Assembly (NCBI GenBank): GCA_024688885.1
Contig: JAILDV010000055.1
Span: 55,634 to 119,633, forward strand
Direction of reading: 5' to 3'
Length of the DNA: 64,000 nucleotides
Source of the DNA: Bacteroidaceae bacterium
Lineage (GTDB): Bacteria; Bacteroidota; Bacteroidia; Bacteroidales; Bacteroidaceae
The position numbers and the translations under genes were made by a program. The notes below the pieces were generated by a model. That model did no database searches. It was not told the DNA's origin and saw only the letters and a program-made list of their open reading frames with translations. Below are positions 36,164 to 44,433 of the stretch, piece after piece. Each line of letters begins with the position of its first letter. Positions within the stretch are counted from its first letter, which is position 1.

Positions 36164-36194
36164 TTGCAAGGTATTTATGTTTTACCTATCTTTG
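36164..36194 (+). promoter_or_regulatory. padR operon promoter
   Basis: TTG (36164-36166) and TATCTTTG (36187-36194), spacing 20 bp. ACAGTACTATGTA just upstream (36151-36163) has an operator-like half palindrome. Confidence 0.65.
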
Positions 36195-36220
36195 CAGCGG
36201 AAATCGGAAAAGAACAAAAA

Positions 36221-36316
36221 AGCGCTTCGCTAAATGACATAATGGCGCTACGCTAAATGATAAATGATAAATGACAAATGATAAATGGCGCTGACGCTAA
36301 ATGATAAATAACTAAT
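36221..36316. repeat. AAATGAY heptamer array with GCGCTNNCGCT heads
   Basis: GCGCTTCGCTAAATGAC, GCGCTACGCTAAATGAT and GCGCTGACGCTAAATGAT each start a run of AAATGAT/AAATGAC units at 7-bp spacing. It fills the padR 5' untranslated region up to 12 bp before the ATG. Confidence 0.9.
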
Positions 36317-36327
36317 TCTTTAGGAAG

Positions 36328-36693
36328 ATGAATGTAGATAACGCGAAATCACAGATGAGGAAGGGAATGCTGGAGTACTGCATCATGCTGTTGCTGGCAG
36401 AGAAGGCATACTACACTTCTGACATCATCAAGAGACTGAAGGAAGCAAACCTGCTGGTGGTTGAAGGGACGTTATATCCGTTGCTCACCCGGTTGAAAAA
36501 TGATGGTTTGCTGGGTTACGAATGGCAAGAGAGCACACAGGGTCCTCCACGAAAGTATTACGTGCTCACCGACGAGGGTAAACAAACCTTGGAACAGTTA
36601 GATGCTGCTTGGGGTGAATTGGAGAGCACCGTGCACAACCTAAAGGAACGGCGTCTGCTCATTGACCAACCCACGTACAGTTCGAACACATAA
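36328..36693 (+). CDS. PadR-family transcriptional regulator
   Basis: A 121-residue winged-helix protein. RKGMLEYCIMLLLAEKAYYT followed by SDIIKRLKEANLLVVEGTLY and PLLTRLKNDGLLGYEWQEST is the PadR DNA-binding domain; YYVLTDEGKQTLEQLDAAW is the beta-wing and dimer helix. PadR proteins usually repress their own operon and respond to small ligands or envelope stress. It heads an operon with a membrane protein and a PspC-domain protein, so it probably controls them. Confidence 0.92.
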   Translation: MNVDNAKSQMRKGMLEYCIMLLLAEKAYYTSDIIKRLKEANLLVVEGTLYPLLTRLKNDGLLGYEWQESTQGPPRKYYVLTDEGKQTLEQLDAAWGELESTVHNLKERRLLIDQPTYSSNT

Positions 36694-36738
36694 TTCAACA
36701 ACTCAAAAAAGGATTCATTCATTTAATTAATAAGACTC

Positions 36739-37461
36739 ATGGAAAATTATTCATTAAACATCGGTAATGCACTCAACACAGCTTGGGAATATGCCAAAAA
36801 ATATGGTCTGCTCATTGCAGTGATTTATCTGTTGGTAGGCATGCTTGCCGGCGGTTTGGGACACTTCTCGGCTCCTACCTTCAGTTATAATTATGAATCT
36901 GCTCAATCTCTTGCTGAGGCTATCGGAAGGGGTGACTGGGAAACAATGAGACATATTGCACCAACAGTCACTTCAGGAAATCGTTTTATCGGGTTGGGCG
37001 GCTGGTTGGGCTACATTTTGAAAACCATTGTCAGTGTCGGTCTGTTCAATCTCGCCCTTGGCTTGATGGCGGGACGTTTCTCGGAGGTGACTTTCGATGC
37101 TTTCAAACTTCCTTTTGTAACCTATCTTAAGGTAATTGCTGTGGACATCATTACCAACATCATTATTCTTGTTTCCTTTTTGTGCTGTATTATTCCTGTG
37201 TTTTTTGTAGCTCCTCGTATCATTTTTGCACCAGTCTATCAAGTGGAGCATCCAGAGGCAGGTATCTTTGAGTCACTCAGTGCATCGTGGAACATGTCAT
37301 CAGGCAATACTTTATCCTTGTTGGGCTTAGGTCTCATCGTCAAAGGTATTATGCTGGTGGGTTTGTGTTGCTGTTGTATCGGTGTGTATTTTGCTGCAGC
37401 TATCAAATTGTTTGCCTTGATTGCTGCTTATAAAGCGCTGGCGCTAAATGATAAATGCTAA
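36739..37461 (+). CDS. multi-pass membrane protein of unknown function
   Basis: A 240-residue protein with about four to five membrane helices (for example LLIAVIYLLVGMLAGGLGHF, LKTIVSVGLFNLALGLMAG, IITNIIILVSFLCCIIPVFF, GIMLVGLCCCCIGVYFAAA). FEALSASWNM-like text (IFESLSASWNMSSGN) resembles DUF975/DUF4013-type membrane proteins. It sits between PadR and PspC genes. The last residues ALALNDKC and stop are encoded by a GCGCTGGCGCTAAATGATAA heptamer-type repeat, so the C-terminus has been shaped by the repeat. Confidence 0.7.
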   Translation: MENYSLNIGNALNTAWEYAKKYGLLIAVIYLLVGMLAGGLGHFSAPTFSYNYESAQSLAEAIGRGDWETMRHIAPTVTSGNRFIGLGGWLGYILKTIVSVGLFNLALGLMAGRFSEVTFDAFKLPFVTYLKVIAVDIITNIIILVSFLCCIIPVFFVAPRIIFAPVYQVEHPEAGIFESLSASWNMSSGNTLSLLGLGLIVKGIMLVGLCCCCIGVYFAAAIKLFALIAAYKALALNDKC

Positions 37462-37480
37462 ATGACAAATGATAAATTGT
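37435..37480. repeat. AAATGAY heptamer array inside a CDS 3' end
   Basis: GCGCTGGCGCTAAATGAT then AAATGCT, AAATGAC, AAATGAT at 7-bp steps. The array covers the last eight codons and the stop of the membrane-protein gene and continues toward the PspC gene. Confidence 0.9.
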
Positions 37481-37499
37481 AATAGAAAGATATAGCCTT

Positions 37500-39401
37500 A
37501 TGAAAAAGAATATTACCATCAATCTTTGTGGCAGACTCTACCAAATTGATGAGGATGCTTACGAATTGCTGAGCCACTACACTGACACCCTGCGTGACTA
37601 CTTCAGGAAGCAGGAGGGTGGCGAAGAAACTGCGGACGACATTGAGGAGCGTATCGCAGAGTTGTTTGACGACTTGAAGGCACAGGGCGTTGAGGCCATC
37701 AACATTGAGCAAGTGCAGGACATCATCCACCAGATTGGTGAGGTGGAGGAGATTGCAGGTGCTGGTGATGCTGAGTCTTCGGAAAAATCCAGCAATAATG
37801 CCCAATCGCAGCAGCCTAAGAAGCCTCAGAACAACAAGAAGTTCTTCCGTGATTCGCAGAACAAGCTGTTGGCTGGTGTGCTGGCTGGCTGTGCGCAGTA
37901 TTTTGGTGGCAGTGCAGACGCTTGGCGTTGGGCTTTTGTGATTCTCAGTGTGCTGTGGTTCTGCATCATCGGTTTCTGGCCTCTTACATTCACCGTCCCC
38001 TTTGCCGCTTATCCAGTTTTCGGAATCATAGCCGTGCCACTGGTCATTTTGAGTATCCTGTTCTCTGCACTTCCCGTATGTGCCTATCTGCTGGTGGTCA
38101 TCTTTGCCCCCCTGACGAAAACAGCTGAGGATACGTTGAAGATGAAGGGCAAGGAGGTGAATCCGCAGAACTTGGTGGCTGAGGTGCAGGAGGCGACTCT
38201 TGCAAAGGAGAGGAAAAAGAACGGCAAGTCTGGTTGGGACATTTTCGTGGGTATCATCTCCGTAGGCCTGAGCACATTCTTCACCATCGCCTTCATCGTG
38301 GCGCTGTGTTTCTTCGTGGCTTTCATGGTGGCAAGTGAAAAGATGGCCGACCAATGGTGGAACGTGTATGAGGCAGAGGATTTCCAGGCCATCTACATTC
38401 CTGTCATCTGCTGCGGTGTCCTGTTGTTGACATCCATCGGCATCCTGCTCTATTGCTCCATCCATGCGGCGGTGAGTTCCTTTGGCAAGACGAAGTCGAT
38501 GAGCGCCACGCAGCGTGTCATCTGGTTCCTCCTTTGGGTGGCATCATCAGTTGCTTTAGTCGGATGTTGGGTGTGGGGTGCAAGTAGGCTTGCCAAGGTG
38601 CAGTCGGCACGTTGGGATGCTCGTTCTGTAAGGGTGATAGATGAGTCTTTGACGGATGCGTTGGGCAATGTGTTCAGCAAGGAGGAATGGGATTTCTTCC
38701 AGCAGAACGGTTGGGAGATGGTCACTGCGGAAAATGTGGACCGCTACACCTATATTGGCGAATACATGACGGGTGACAAGAATGTGCGCTATCTGGACGA
38801 CTGCAACGACTACACTCCATTGGTATATACGGCTCGCAAGCATGAGGACGACTTGGAACCTGGCATCTACCGTCTCAGCGCTGTGGTGAAGGCGAACAAC
38901 GAGAACAAGTTCATCTATCTTTATGGCGTGAACATCGACGAGCAGACAGGTGACTCTACGGTATTTACTGACCAAGTGCTGGAGATTCCTAATTGCGGTT
39001 TGGAAGGTGGCAATATTTGGAGAGCCTTAAAGGGTGAGCCAGAAAGTAAGGTGGTCACGAAGGAGTCCAGCTCATTGACATTAGGTGCCGTTACCGTTCC
39101 TCTGAGCAGTAAGGTGGTTGTGCAGAATTCCGAACTGGTGGATGACTCTGTTCTGCTGGATTATGTGAATAGTATGTCTGACAGAACCAAGCGCAGAATT
39201 CTTGGTGCCAATAACGGACAGGGGTATGGCTGGAGTTATATCTACATTGACAGCATCAGGGTGGACAATCCTCACAACACCATCTTCTATGGCGTGACCA
39301 CCGATGAGAACATCACGGGCAAACCTGCCACGACAGGTTGGTTCTCTGCCACCGACTTCAAGCTGGAAAAGATTGGGAGTGTAACAAACACTTCAAAGTG
39401 A
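37500..39401 (+). CDS. PspC-domain membrane protein
   Basis: A 633-residue protein. Residues 1-90 are a small soluble head with an acidic helix (TADDIEERIAELFDDLKAQG) seen in Bacteroidetes PspC proteins. The PspC domain covers about 115-205 (FRDSQNKLLAGVLAGCAQYF). Three further membrane helices lie at about 247-275, 300-322 and 340-365. The last 260 residues are periplasmic and beta-rich. PspC proteins sense or relay envelope stress; with PadR upstream this is likely a stress-response operon. A terminator follows at 39593. Confidence 0.85.
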   Translation: MKKNITINLCGRLYQIDEDAYELLSHYTDTLRDYFRKQEGGEETADDIEERIAELFDDLKAQGVEAINIEQVQDIIHQIGEVEEIAGAGDAESSEKSSNNAQSQQPKKPQNNKKFFRDSQNKLLAGVLAGCAQYFGGSADAWRWAFVILSVLWFCIIGFWPLTFTVPFAAYPVFGIIAVPLVILSILFSALPVCAYLLVVIFAPLTKTAEDTLKMKGKEVNPQNLVAEVQEATLAKERKKNGKSGWDIFVGIISVGLSTFFTIAFIVALCFFVAFMVASEKMADQWWNVYEAEDFQAIYIPVICCGVLLLTSIGILLYCSIHAAVSSFGKTKSMSATQRVIWFLLWVASSVALVGCWVWGASRLAKVQSARWDARSVRVIDESLTDALGNVFSKEEWDFFQQNGWEMVTAENVDRYTYIGEYMTGDKNVRYLDDCNDYTPLVYTARKHEDDLEPGIYRLSAVVKANNENKFIYLYGVNIDEQTGDSTVFTDQVLEIPNCGLEGGNIWRALKGEPESKVVTKESSSLTLGAVTVPLSSKVVVQNSELVDDSVLLDYVNSMSDRTKRRILGANNGQGYGWSYIYIDSIRVDNPHNTIFYGVTTDENITGKPATTGWFSATDFKLEKIGSVTNTSK

Positions 39402-39421
39402 CCGTCGCTGCCATTATGTTT

Positions 39422-39505
39422 TGCAAGTTTCAAAAATATTTTTCAAAGTTTGAAAAAATAATTTGAAACTTGCAAAAATTTTTTTGAAACTTTGAAAAAA
39501 TATTG
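39422..39505. repeat. 21-bp-period A/T-rich array, copy 2
   Basis: Four units at 39422, 39443, 39464 and 39485, each exactly 21 bp, starting TGCAAGTTTC, TCAAAGTTTG, TGAAACTTGC and TGAAACTTTG with A-run and T-run ends. Same unit as 9031-9114. Confidence 0.92.
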
Positions 39506-39592
39506 CGATAGGCATACAGAACATCATGCTTTAGGCAAACAGGGCAAAAAGCATGAAGGGCACACATTGTAATTGATTAGGCATACAAGATG

Positions 39593-39633
39593 GAAGGCTT
39601 TAGGCGATTCAATCGTTTAGAGCCTTCTTTTTG
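39593..39633 (+). terminator. terminator of the padR-pspC operon
   Basis: GAAGGCT (39593-39599) and AGCCTTC (39621-39627) pair, with inner GCGATT/AATCGT pairing. TTTTT follows. Confidence 0.8.
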
Positions 39634-39692
39634 GGCAATTTCGTATGTCTTGGTTGGATAAGGTAACATAAGTGAAAGTTTGTGTCTCACGA

Positions 39693-39727
39693 TTTGAAAA
39701 GGTTTTTGGGAATTATTTGTAACTTTG
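39693..39727 (+). promoter_or_regulatory. promoter of the GH3-GH43 unit
   Basis: TAACTTTG (39720-39727) is an exact -7 match. TTTG at 39693-39696 is 23 bp upstream, slightly long. Confidence 0.6.
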
Positions 39728-39737
39728 CACCGATTAA

Positions 39738-39808
39738 GCGCTTCGCTAAATGATAAATGACAAATGACAAATGATAAAAGGCGCTGGCGCTATCGCTATA
39801 TGATAAAT
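39738..39808. repeat. AAATGAY heptamer array before the GH3 gene
   Basis: GCGCTTCGCTAAATGAT followed by AAATGAC, AAATGAC, AAATGAT, then GGCGCTGGCGCT. It lies in the GH3 leader. Confidence 0.9.
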
Positions 39809-39851
39809 AACTAATCTTTTCCATTAAAGGGAATTAAAATTTACTAACGAT

Positions 39852-42434
39852 ATGAAAAAGCCTATATCAAGTCTCCTGTTGTGCTGTATGCTGGCAGTGG
39901 GAGCAAGTGCGCAGACACTTCCTTATCAAAATCCAAATTTGAGTGCGAATGAACGTGCAAAAGACCTTTGCAGCCGCTTGACGCTGGAAGAGAAGTCCAA
40001 GTTGATGCTCGACGAAAGTCCTGCCATTCCAAGACTGGGCATCAAGAAATTCTTCTGGTGGAGCGAAGCCCTGCATGGTGCTGCCAACCAGGGCAATGTG
40101 ACGGTGTTCCCTGAGCCTATTGGCATGGCTGCATCGTGGAACCCCGACTTGCTCTTCAAGGTGTTTGACGCGACAAGCACGGAGTTTCGTGCACAGTATA
40201 ATAAACGTATGATTCAGGAAGGGGGTGAGGATGAGAAGTTCCACAGCCTTTCTGTCTGGACTCCCAATGTGAACATCTTCCGTGACCCTCGATGGGGGCG
40301 TGGTCAGGAAACTTATGGTGAAGACCCTTATCTGACCAGTGTGATGGGCACACAAGTGGTGAAGGGTTTGCAGGGTCCTGAAACGGCAAAGTACAGGAAA
40401 TTGTGGGCATGTGCCAAGCATTATGCCGTTCATAGTGGTCCCGAATACACCCGTCATACTGCCAACTTGGCAGACGTGTCGCCACGCGATATGTGGGAAA
40501 CCTACATGCCAGCCTTCAAGACTTTGGTGCAGGATGCGAAGGTGAGGGAGGTGATGTGTGCCTATCAGCGTCTTGACGATGATCCATGTTGCGGCAGCAC
40601 CCGTCTGTTGCAGCAGATTTTGCGCGATGAATGGGGATTCCAATATTTGGTGGTGAGCGACTGCGGTGCCATCAGCGACTTCTACGAGTCTCACAAGACA
40701 TCTTCTGATGCCACCCACGCATCGGCAAAGGCTACTGTAGCAGGCACAGATGTGGAATGTGGTTATGGCTATGCCTACAGAAGCATCCCTGAGGCTGTGA
40801 AGCGTGGTTTCATCACCGAGGCAGAGGTGGACAAGCATGTGATTCGCCTGCTGGAAGGACGTTTCGACTTGGGTGAGATGGATGACCCATCGCTGGTGGA
40901 ATGGTCAAAGATTCCTTATTCAGCCATGGATTCCAAAGAACATCGTCAGATTTCGCTCGACATGGCACGTCAGACATTGGTGCTTCTGCAAAACAAGGGC
41001 AATGTGCTCCCTCTTCAGAAGAACAAGGAGAAGATTGCCGTGATAGGTCCTAATGCCGACGATGAACCTCTCATGTGGGGTAACTACAATGGTACGCCTA
41101 ACCGCACCGTGACCATCCTCGACGGCATCAAGACCAAGCAGAAGAATCTGCTGTATCTGGCGGGTTGTGACCGCACTTACGACAAGGTGATGGATTGCCT
41201 CATGGCGACCAATTGCCAGATGGATGGCAAGAAAGGTTTGAAGGGCACGTTCTGGAACAACACAGAGATGTCGGGCAAGCCTGTGACCACTGAATATTAC
41301 ACGACTCCATTGGCAGTGACCACTGCTGGTATGCACAACTTCGCTCCTGGCGTGAATTTGGAGGATTTCTCTGCCAAATATGAGACGGTGTTCACGCCTA
41401 AGGAGGCAGGTGAATATGTGGTGAATGTGGAATCCATCAGCGACTTCGAAGTATATGTTAACGGTGAGCGCAAGGTGAGACAGCACACATGGCGCACCAC
41501 GCCTACCCGTACTGCCATTCAAGCGGAAGCGGGCAAGCCCTACAAGATTGAGGTGCGTTTCAAGCATGTGAAGACATGGGGAGCCAACATGAAAATCAAT
41601 GTGGCGAAGGAACTGCCCATTGACTATGCAAAGGTGATTGAGCAATTGAAGGGCATTGACAAGGTGGTCTTCGTAGGTGGTATCGCTGCAGCCCTCGAAG
41701 GTGAGGAAATGCCTGTGGAAATCGATGGCTTCAAGGGTGGTGACCGTACCCACATCGAACTGCCTAAGGTGCAGCGCGACTTCCTGAAGGCACTGAAAGA
41801 TGCCGGCAAGACAGTCATCTTCGTGAACTGCTCGGGTTCTGCCATTGCTTTCCAACCCGAAACAGCATCATGCGATGCCATCCTGCAGGTGTGGTATCCT
41901 GGTCAAGAGGGTGGTTTTGCCGTGGCTGACGTGCTGTTTGGCGACTACAACCCTTGTGGCAAATTGCCTGTCACTTTCTATAAGACATCAGCGCAATTGC
42001 CTGACTTTGAGGACTATTCGATGAAGGGACGCACTTACCGCTACTTCAACGACCCACTTTTCGCCTTCGGTTATGGTTTGAGCTACACCACTTTCGAGGT
42101 GAAGAATGGCAAGATTGACAAGAAGGGAAAGAATTATGAACTGTCTGTAGATGTGGCCAACACGGGCAAGCGTGATGGTACAGAGGTGGTGCAGGTGTAT
42201 ATCCGTGACCTCTCCGACCCTGATGGTCCTCTGAAGTCGCTCCGTGCATTCCAACGTGTGGATGTGAAGGCTGGACAAACTGCCAAGGCTACTTTGGAAC
42301 TGACACCGAAGGCATTTGAGTTCTTTGATCCTGAAACCAATACGGTGCATGCGAAAGAGGGCAACTTCGAGGTGCTCTATGGCAACAGTTCGCAAGACAA
42401 GGATTTGAAGAAATTGTCGCTTACAGTGAGATAA
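39852..42434 (+). CDS. GH3 beta-glucosidase/beta-xylosidase with PA14 insert
   Basis: An 860-residue secreted GH3 enzyme with a signal peptide (MKKPISSLLLCCMLAVGASA). The catalytic nucleophile Asp lies in LVVSDCGAISD near residue 270, and KHYAVHSGPE and FWWSEALHG are other family motifs. A PA14-like domain is inserted in the second domain at about 463-583 (KGLKGTFWNNTEMSGKPVT to MKINVAKELP). A fibronectin-type-III-like domain closes the protein (NTGKRDGTEVVQVYIRDLSD). PA14-containing GH3 members of this type in Prevotella cleave xylobiose and xylo-oligosaccharides or beta-glucosides. GH43 follows at 24 bp, so they are co-transcribed. Confidence 0.93.
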   Translation: MKKPISSLLLCCMLAVGASAQTLPYQNPNLSANERAKDLCSRLTLEEKSKLMLDESPAIPRLGIKKFFWWSEALHGAANQGNVTVFPEPIGMAASWNPDLLFKVFDATSTEFRAQYNKRMIQEGGEDEKFHSLSVWTPNVNIFRDPRWGRGQETYGEDPYLTSVMGTQVVKGLQGPETAKYRKLWACAKHYAVHSGPEYTRHTANLADVSPRDMWETYMPAFKTLVQDAKVREVMCAYQRLDDDPCCGSTRLLQQILRDEWGFQYLVVSDCGAISDFYESHKTSSDATHASAKATVAGTDVECGYGYAYRSIPEAVKRGFITEAEVDKHVIRLLEGRFDLGEMDDPSLVEWSKIPYSAMDSKEHRQISLDMARQTLVLLQNKGNVLPLQKNKEKIAVIGPNADDEPLMWGNYNGTPNRTVTILDGIKTKQKNLLYLAGCDRTYDKVMDCLMATNCQMDGKKGLKGTFWNNTEMSGKPVTTEYYTTPLAVTTAGMHNFAPGVNLEDFSAKYETVFTPKEAGEYVVNVESISDFEVYVNGERKVRQHTWRTTPTRTAIQAEAGKPYKIEVRFKHVKTWGANMKINVAKELPIDYAKVIEQLKGIDKVVFVGGIAAALEGEEMPVEIDGFKGGDRTHIELPKVQRDFLKALKDAGKTVIFVNCSGSAIAFQPETASCDAILQVWYPGQEGGFAVADVLFGDYNPCGKLPVTFYKTSAQLPDFEDYSMKGRTYRYFNDPLFAFGYGLSYTTFEVKNGKIDKKGKNYELSVDVANTGKRDGTEVVQVYIRDLSDPDGPLKSLRAFQRVDVKAGQTAKATLELTPKAFEFFDPETNTVHAKEGNFEVLYGNSSQDKDLKKLSLTVR

Positions 42435-42458
42435 GGAGGATATAATAATAGCAAGAAG

Positions 42459-44279
42459 ATGAAAAGACAGCGTTTGTTTTTGTTGGTGGGTGTGTTGGTG
42501 TCGTCGATGAAGATGATGGCACAACCTCTTGAATACCAAAATGTGTGGTGTGCTGACAAGGGGAATGGCACCTATGTCAACCCTGTCATCAATGGCGATT
42601 TCCCTGACATTGATGTGGTGAGGGTGGACGATACTTATTATATGGTGAGCACGACGATGTATCATTTTCCTGGTGCCACCATCTTGAAGTCGAAAGACTT
42701 GGTGAACTGGGAGTATTGTGCGAACCCATTGGAGAAGGTGCTCAACAACGATGCTTACAATCTCCTCAAGGGCAAACACCACTATTCACAAGGCATGTGG
42801 GCATCCTCGCTCAGCTACCACGATGGCAAGTTCTACCTCTATTTTCCTTGCTCCACATGGTCGGAAGATTCGCAAAGCATCTTGCTGACAGCAGAAGACC
42901 CTGAGGGTGAATGGAAACTGAAGAGACTTTCCGAGGGATATCATGACCCGGGATGGCTGTTCGATGATGGTGAGAATGGAGATGGAGGTCTCTATGTGGC
43001 TTGTGGCATCAACGATATTTGGGTGAACAAGCTCCATCCCAAGTCAATGGTGAAACTCAGCAGCAAGAAAGTGCTCAGCGTGGGTGACAAGGGATTGGAA
43101 GGCACCCACATGTACCACATTGGCGACTATTATTATCTCTATGCCACCTACAATCATGGTGACTATGTGAATTATTTTACAAGTTCGCAAACCATCTTCC
43201 GCTCAAAGAGTCCGATGGGTCCCTATGAGGAGTGTCCGTATCGTGTGTTTTATGACAGTGCCATTCATCAGGGCGCACTGATTGAAACGCAGACGGGTGA
43301 GTGGTGGACGATGATTTTCAAGGATGCAGGTCCCATTGGACGTGTGCCATTTTTGGAGCCTGTGAAATGGGTGGATGGATGGCCTGTGATTGGCAAAAAT
43401 GGCAAGGATGTGTGTGCCAATTTAGCATCATACAAGAAGCCCGATGTGGGTAAAACCTATGAGAAGAAATACCTGCCGACAAACGATGCTTTTGTGGATA
43501 CGGAATTGGGGATGCAATGGCAATGGAACCATAACCCTGACAACTCTGCATGGTCATTGACGGAACGTCCGGGCTATCTGAGGTTACACACCGTGAATGT
43601 GACAACCGACTTGAACTATGCCCGCAACTCGTTGACTCAGCGCATCATAGGATATTCTCCGAATGGCACCTCTTCGCAGAACTACAAGACAAACTTCGGC
43701 ACGGTGAAGGTGGACTTGTCGGGTATGCAGGACGGGGATGTGGCTGGTTTGGCCGTGTTCCAGAATCCCTATTCGTTCATTGGCGTGAAGATGGAGGATG
43801 GCAAGAAGTACCTGTATAGCGAACGCTGCACCTTCGATAGCCAGAAGTTGAAGAAGGAAGAGTCGTTGAAGGGTGATGAAGTGACTGATGATGTCATCTA
43901 TCTGTTGGCATATGTCAATTTTGGCACGAATTTATGTCGGTTCTATTATAGTTATGACAATGTGAAGTGGAAGACATGGGGTGCAACGATGACGATGCGC
44001 TACACGTTGGATTATTTCGTTGGTCAGCGCTACTATCTCTTCAACTATGCCACGAAGAAGGTGGGTGGATATGTAGATTTTGATTGGTTTACCACCGAAA
44101 GAAACTTCAGTGAGGAGGCGTATGGCATTCAAGGTCCTTCGGGCATTGAGCAGGTGAAGGAGGAGAGGAAACTGCCAGACGATGGGCTTTATTTTGATTT
44201 GCAGGGAAGAAGTGTGAGCGAACCCACTCAAGGTCTGTTTATCAGGGCTAAAGATGGCAAGAAAGTCCTTTTCCCGTGA
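42459..44279 (+). CDS. GH43 beta-xylosidase / alpha-L-arabinofuranosidase
   Basis: A 606-residue secreted enzyme with a signal peptide (residues 1-22). The propeller domain covers about 30-325, with the base Asp in GDFPDIDVVRVDDTYYMVST and LEGTHMYHIGDYYYLYATYN. A C-terminal beta-sandwich (about 335-545) is typical of xylan-active GH43 enzymes (GH43_12-like). The last 30 residues (YFDLQGRSVSEPTQGLFIRA) form the sorting-like tail. It should remove arabinose or xylose from arabinoxylan side chains or oligosaccharides. Second gene of the GH3 unit. Confidence 0.88.
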   Translation: MKRQRLFLLVGVLVSSMKMMAQPLEYQNVWCADKGNGTYVNPVINGDFPDIDVVRVDDTYYMVSTTMYHFPGATILKSKDLVNWEYCANPLEKVLNNDAYNLLKGKHHYSQGMWASSLSYHDGKFYLYFPCSTWSEDSQSILLTAEDPEGEWKLKRLSEGYHDPGWLFDDGENGDGGLYVACGINDIWVNKLHPKSMVKLSSKKVLSVGDKGLEGTHMYHIGDYYYLYATYNHGDYVNYFTSSQTIFRSKSPMGPYEECPYRVFYDSAIHQGALIETQTGEWWTMIFKDAGPIGRVPFLEPVKWVDGWPVIGKNGKDVCANLASYKKPDVGKTYEKKYLPTNDAFVDTELGMQWQWNHNPDNSAWSLTERPGYLRLHTVNVTTDLNYARNSLTQRIIGYSPNGTSSQNYKTNFGTVKVDLSGMQDGDVAGLAVFQNPYSFIGVKMEDGKKYLYSERCTFDSQKLKKEESLKGDEVTDDVIYLLAYVNFGTNLCRFYYSYDNVKWKTWGATMTMRYTLDYFVGQRYYLFNYATKKVGGYVDFDWFTTERNFSEEAYGIQGPSGIEQVKEERKLPDDGLYFDLQGRSVSEPTQGLFIRAKDGKKVLFP

Positions 44280-44312
44280 TAAGGTTACACAACTTAAAGA
44301 AGATGTTCCATT

Positions 44313-44348
44313 TTTGTAAGTGAAGGTGTGAAATTCGTTGTAACTTTG
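44313..44348 (+). promoter_or_regulatory. promoter of the GH5-esterase unit
   Basis: TAACTTTG (44341-44348), exact -7 match, with TTTG (44313-44316) 24 bp upstream. Confidence 0.55.
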
Positions 44349-44358
44349 CAGCAATAAT

Positions 44359-44412
44359 GCGCTTCGCTAAATGACAAATGATAAATGATAAATAACAAAT
44401 GACAAGTAACTA
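44359..44412. repeat. AAATGAY heptamer array before the GH5 gene
   Basis: GCGCTTCGCTAAATGAC, then AAATGAT, AAATGAT, AAATAAC, AAATGAC, AAGTAAC at 7-bp steps in the GH5 leader. Confidence 0.9.
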
Positions 44413-44433
44413 ATAACTAAATCTTTTCCGTAT

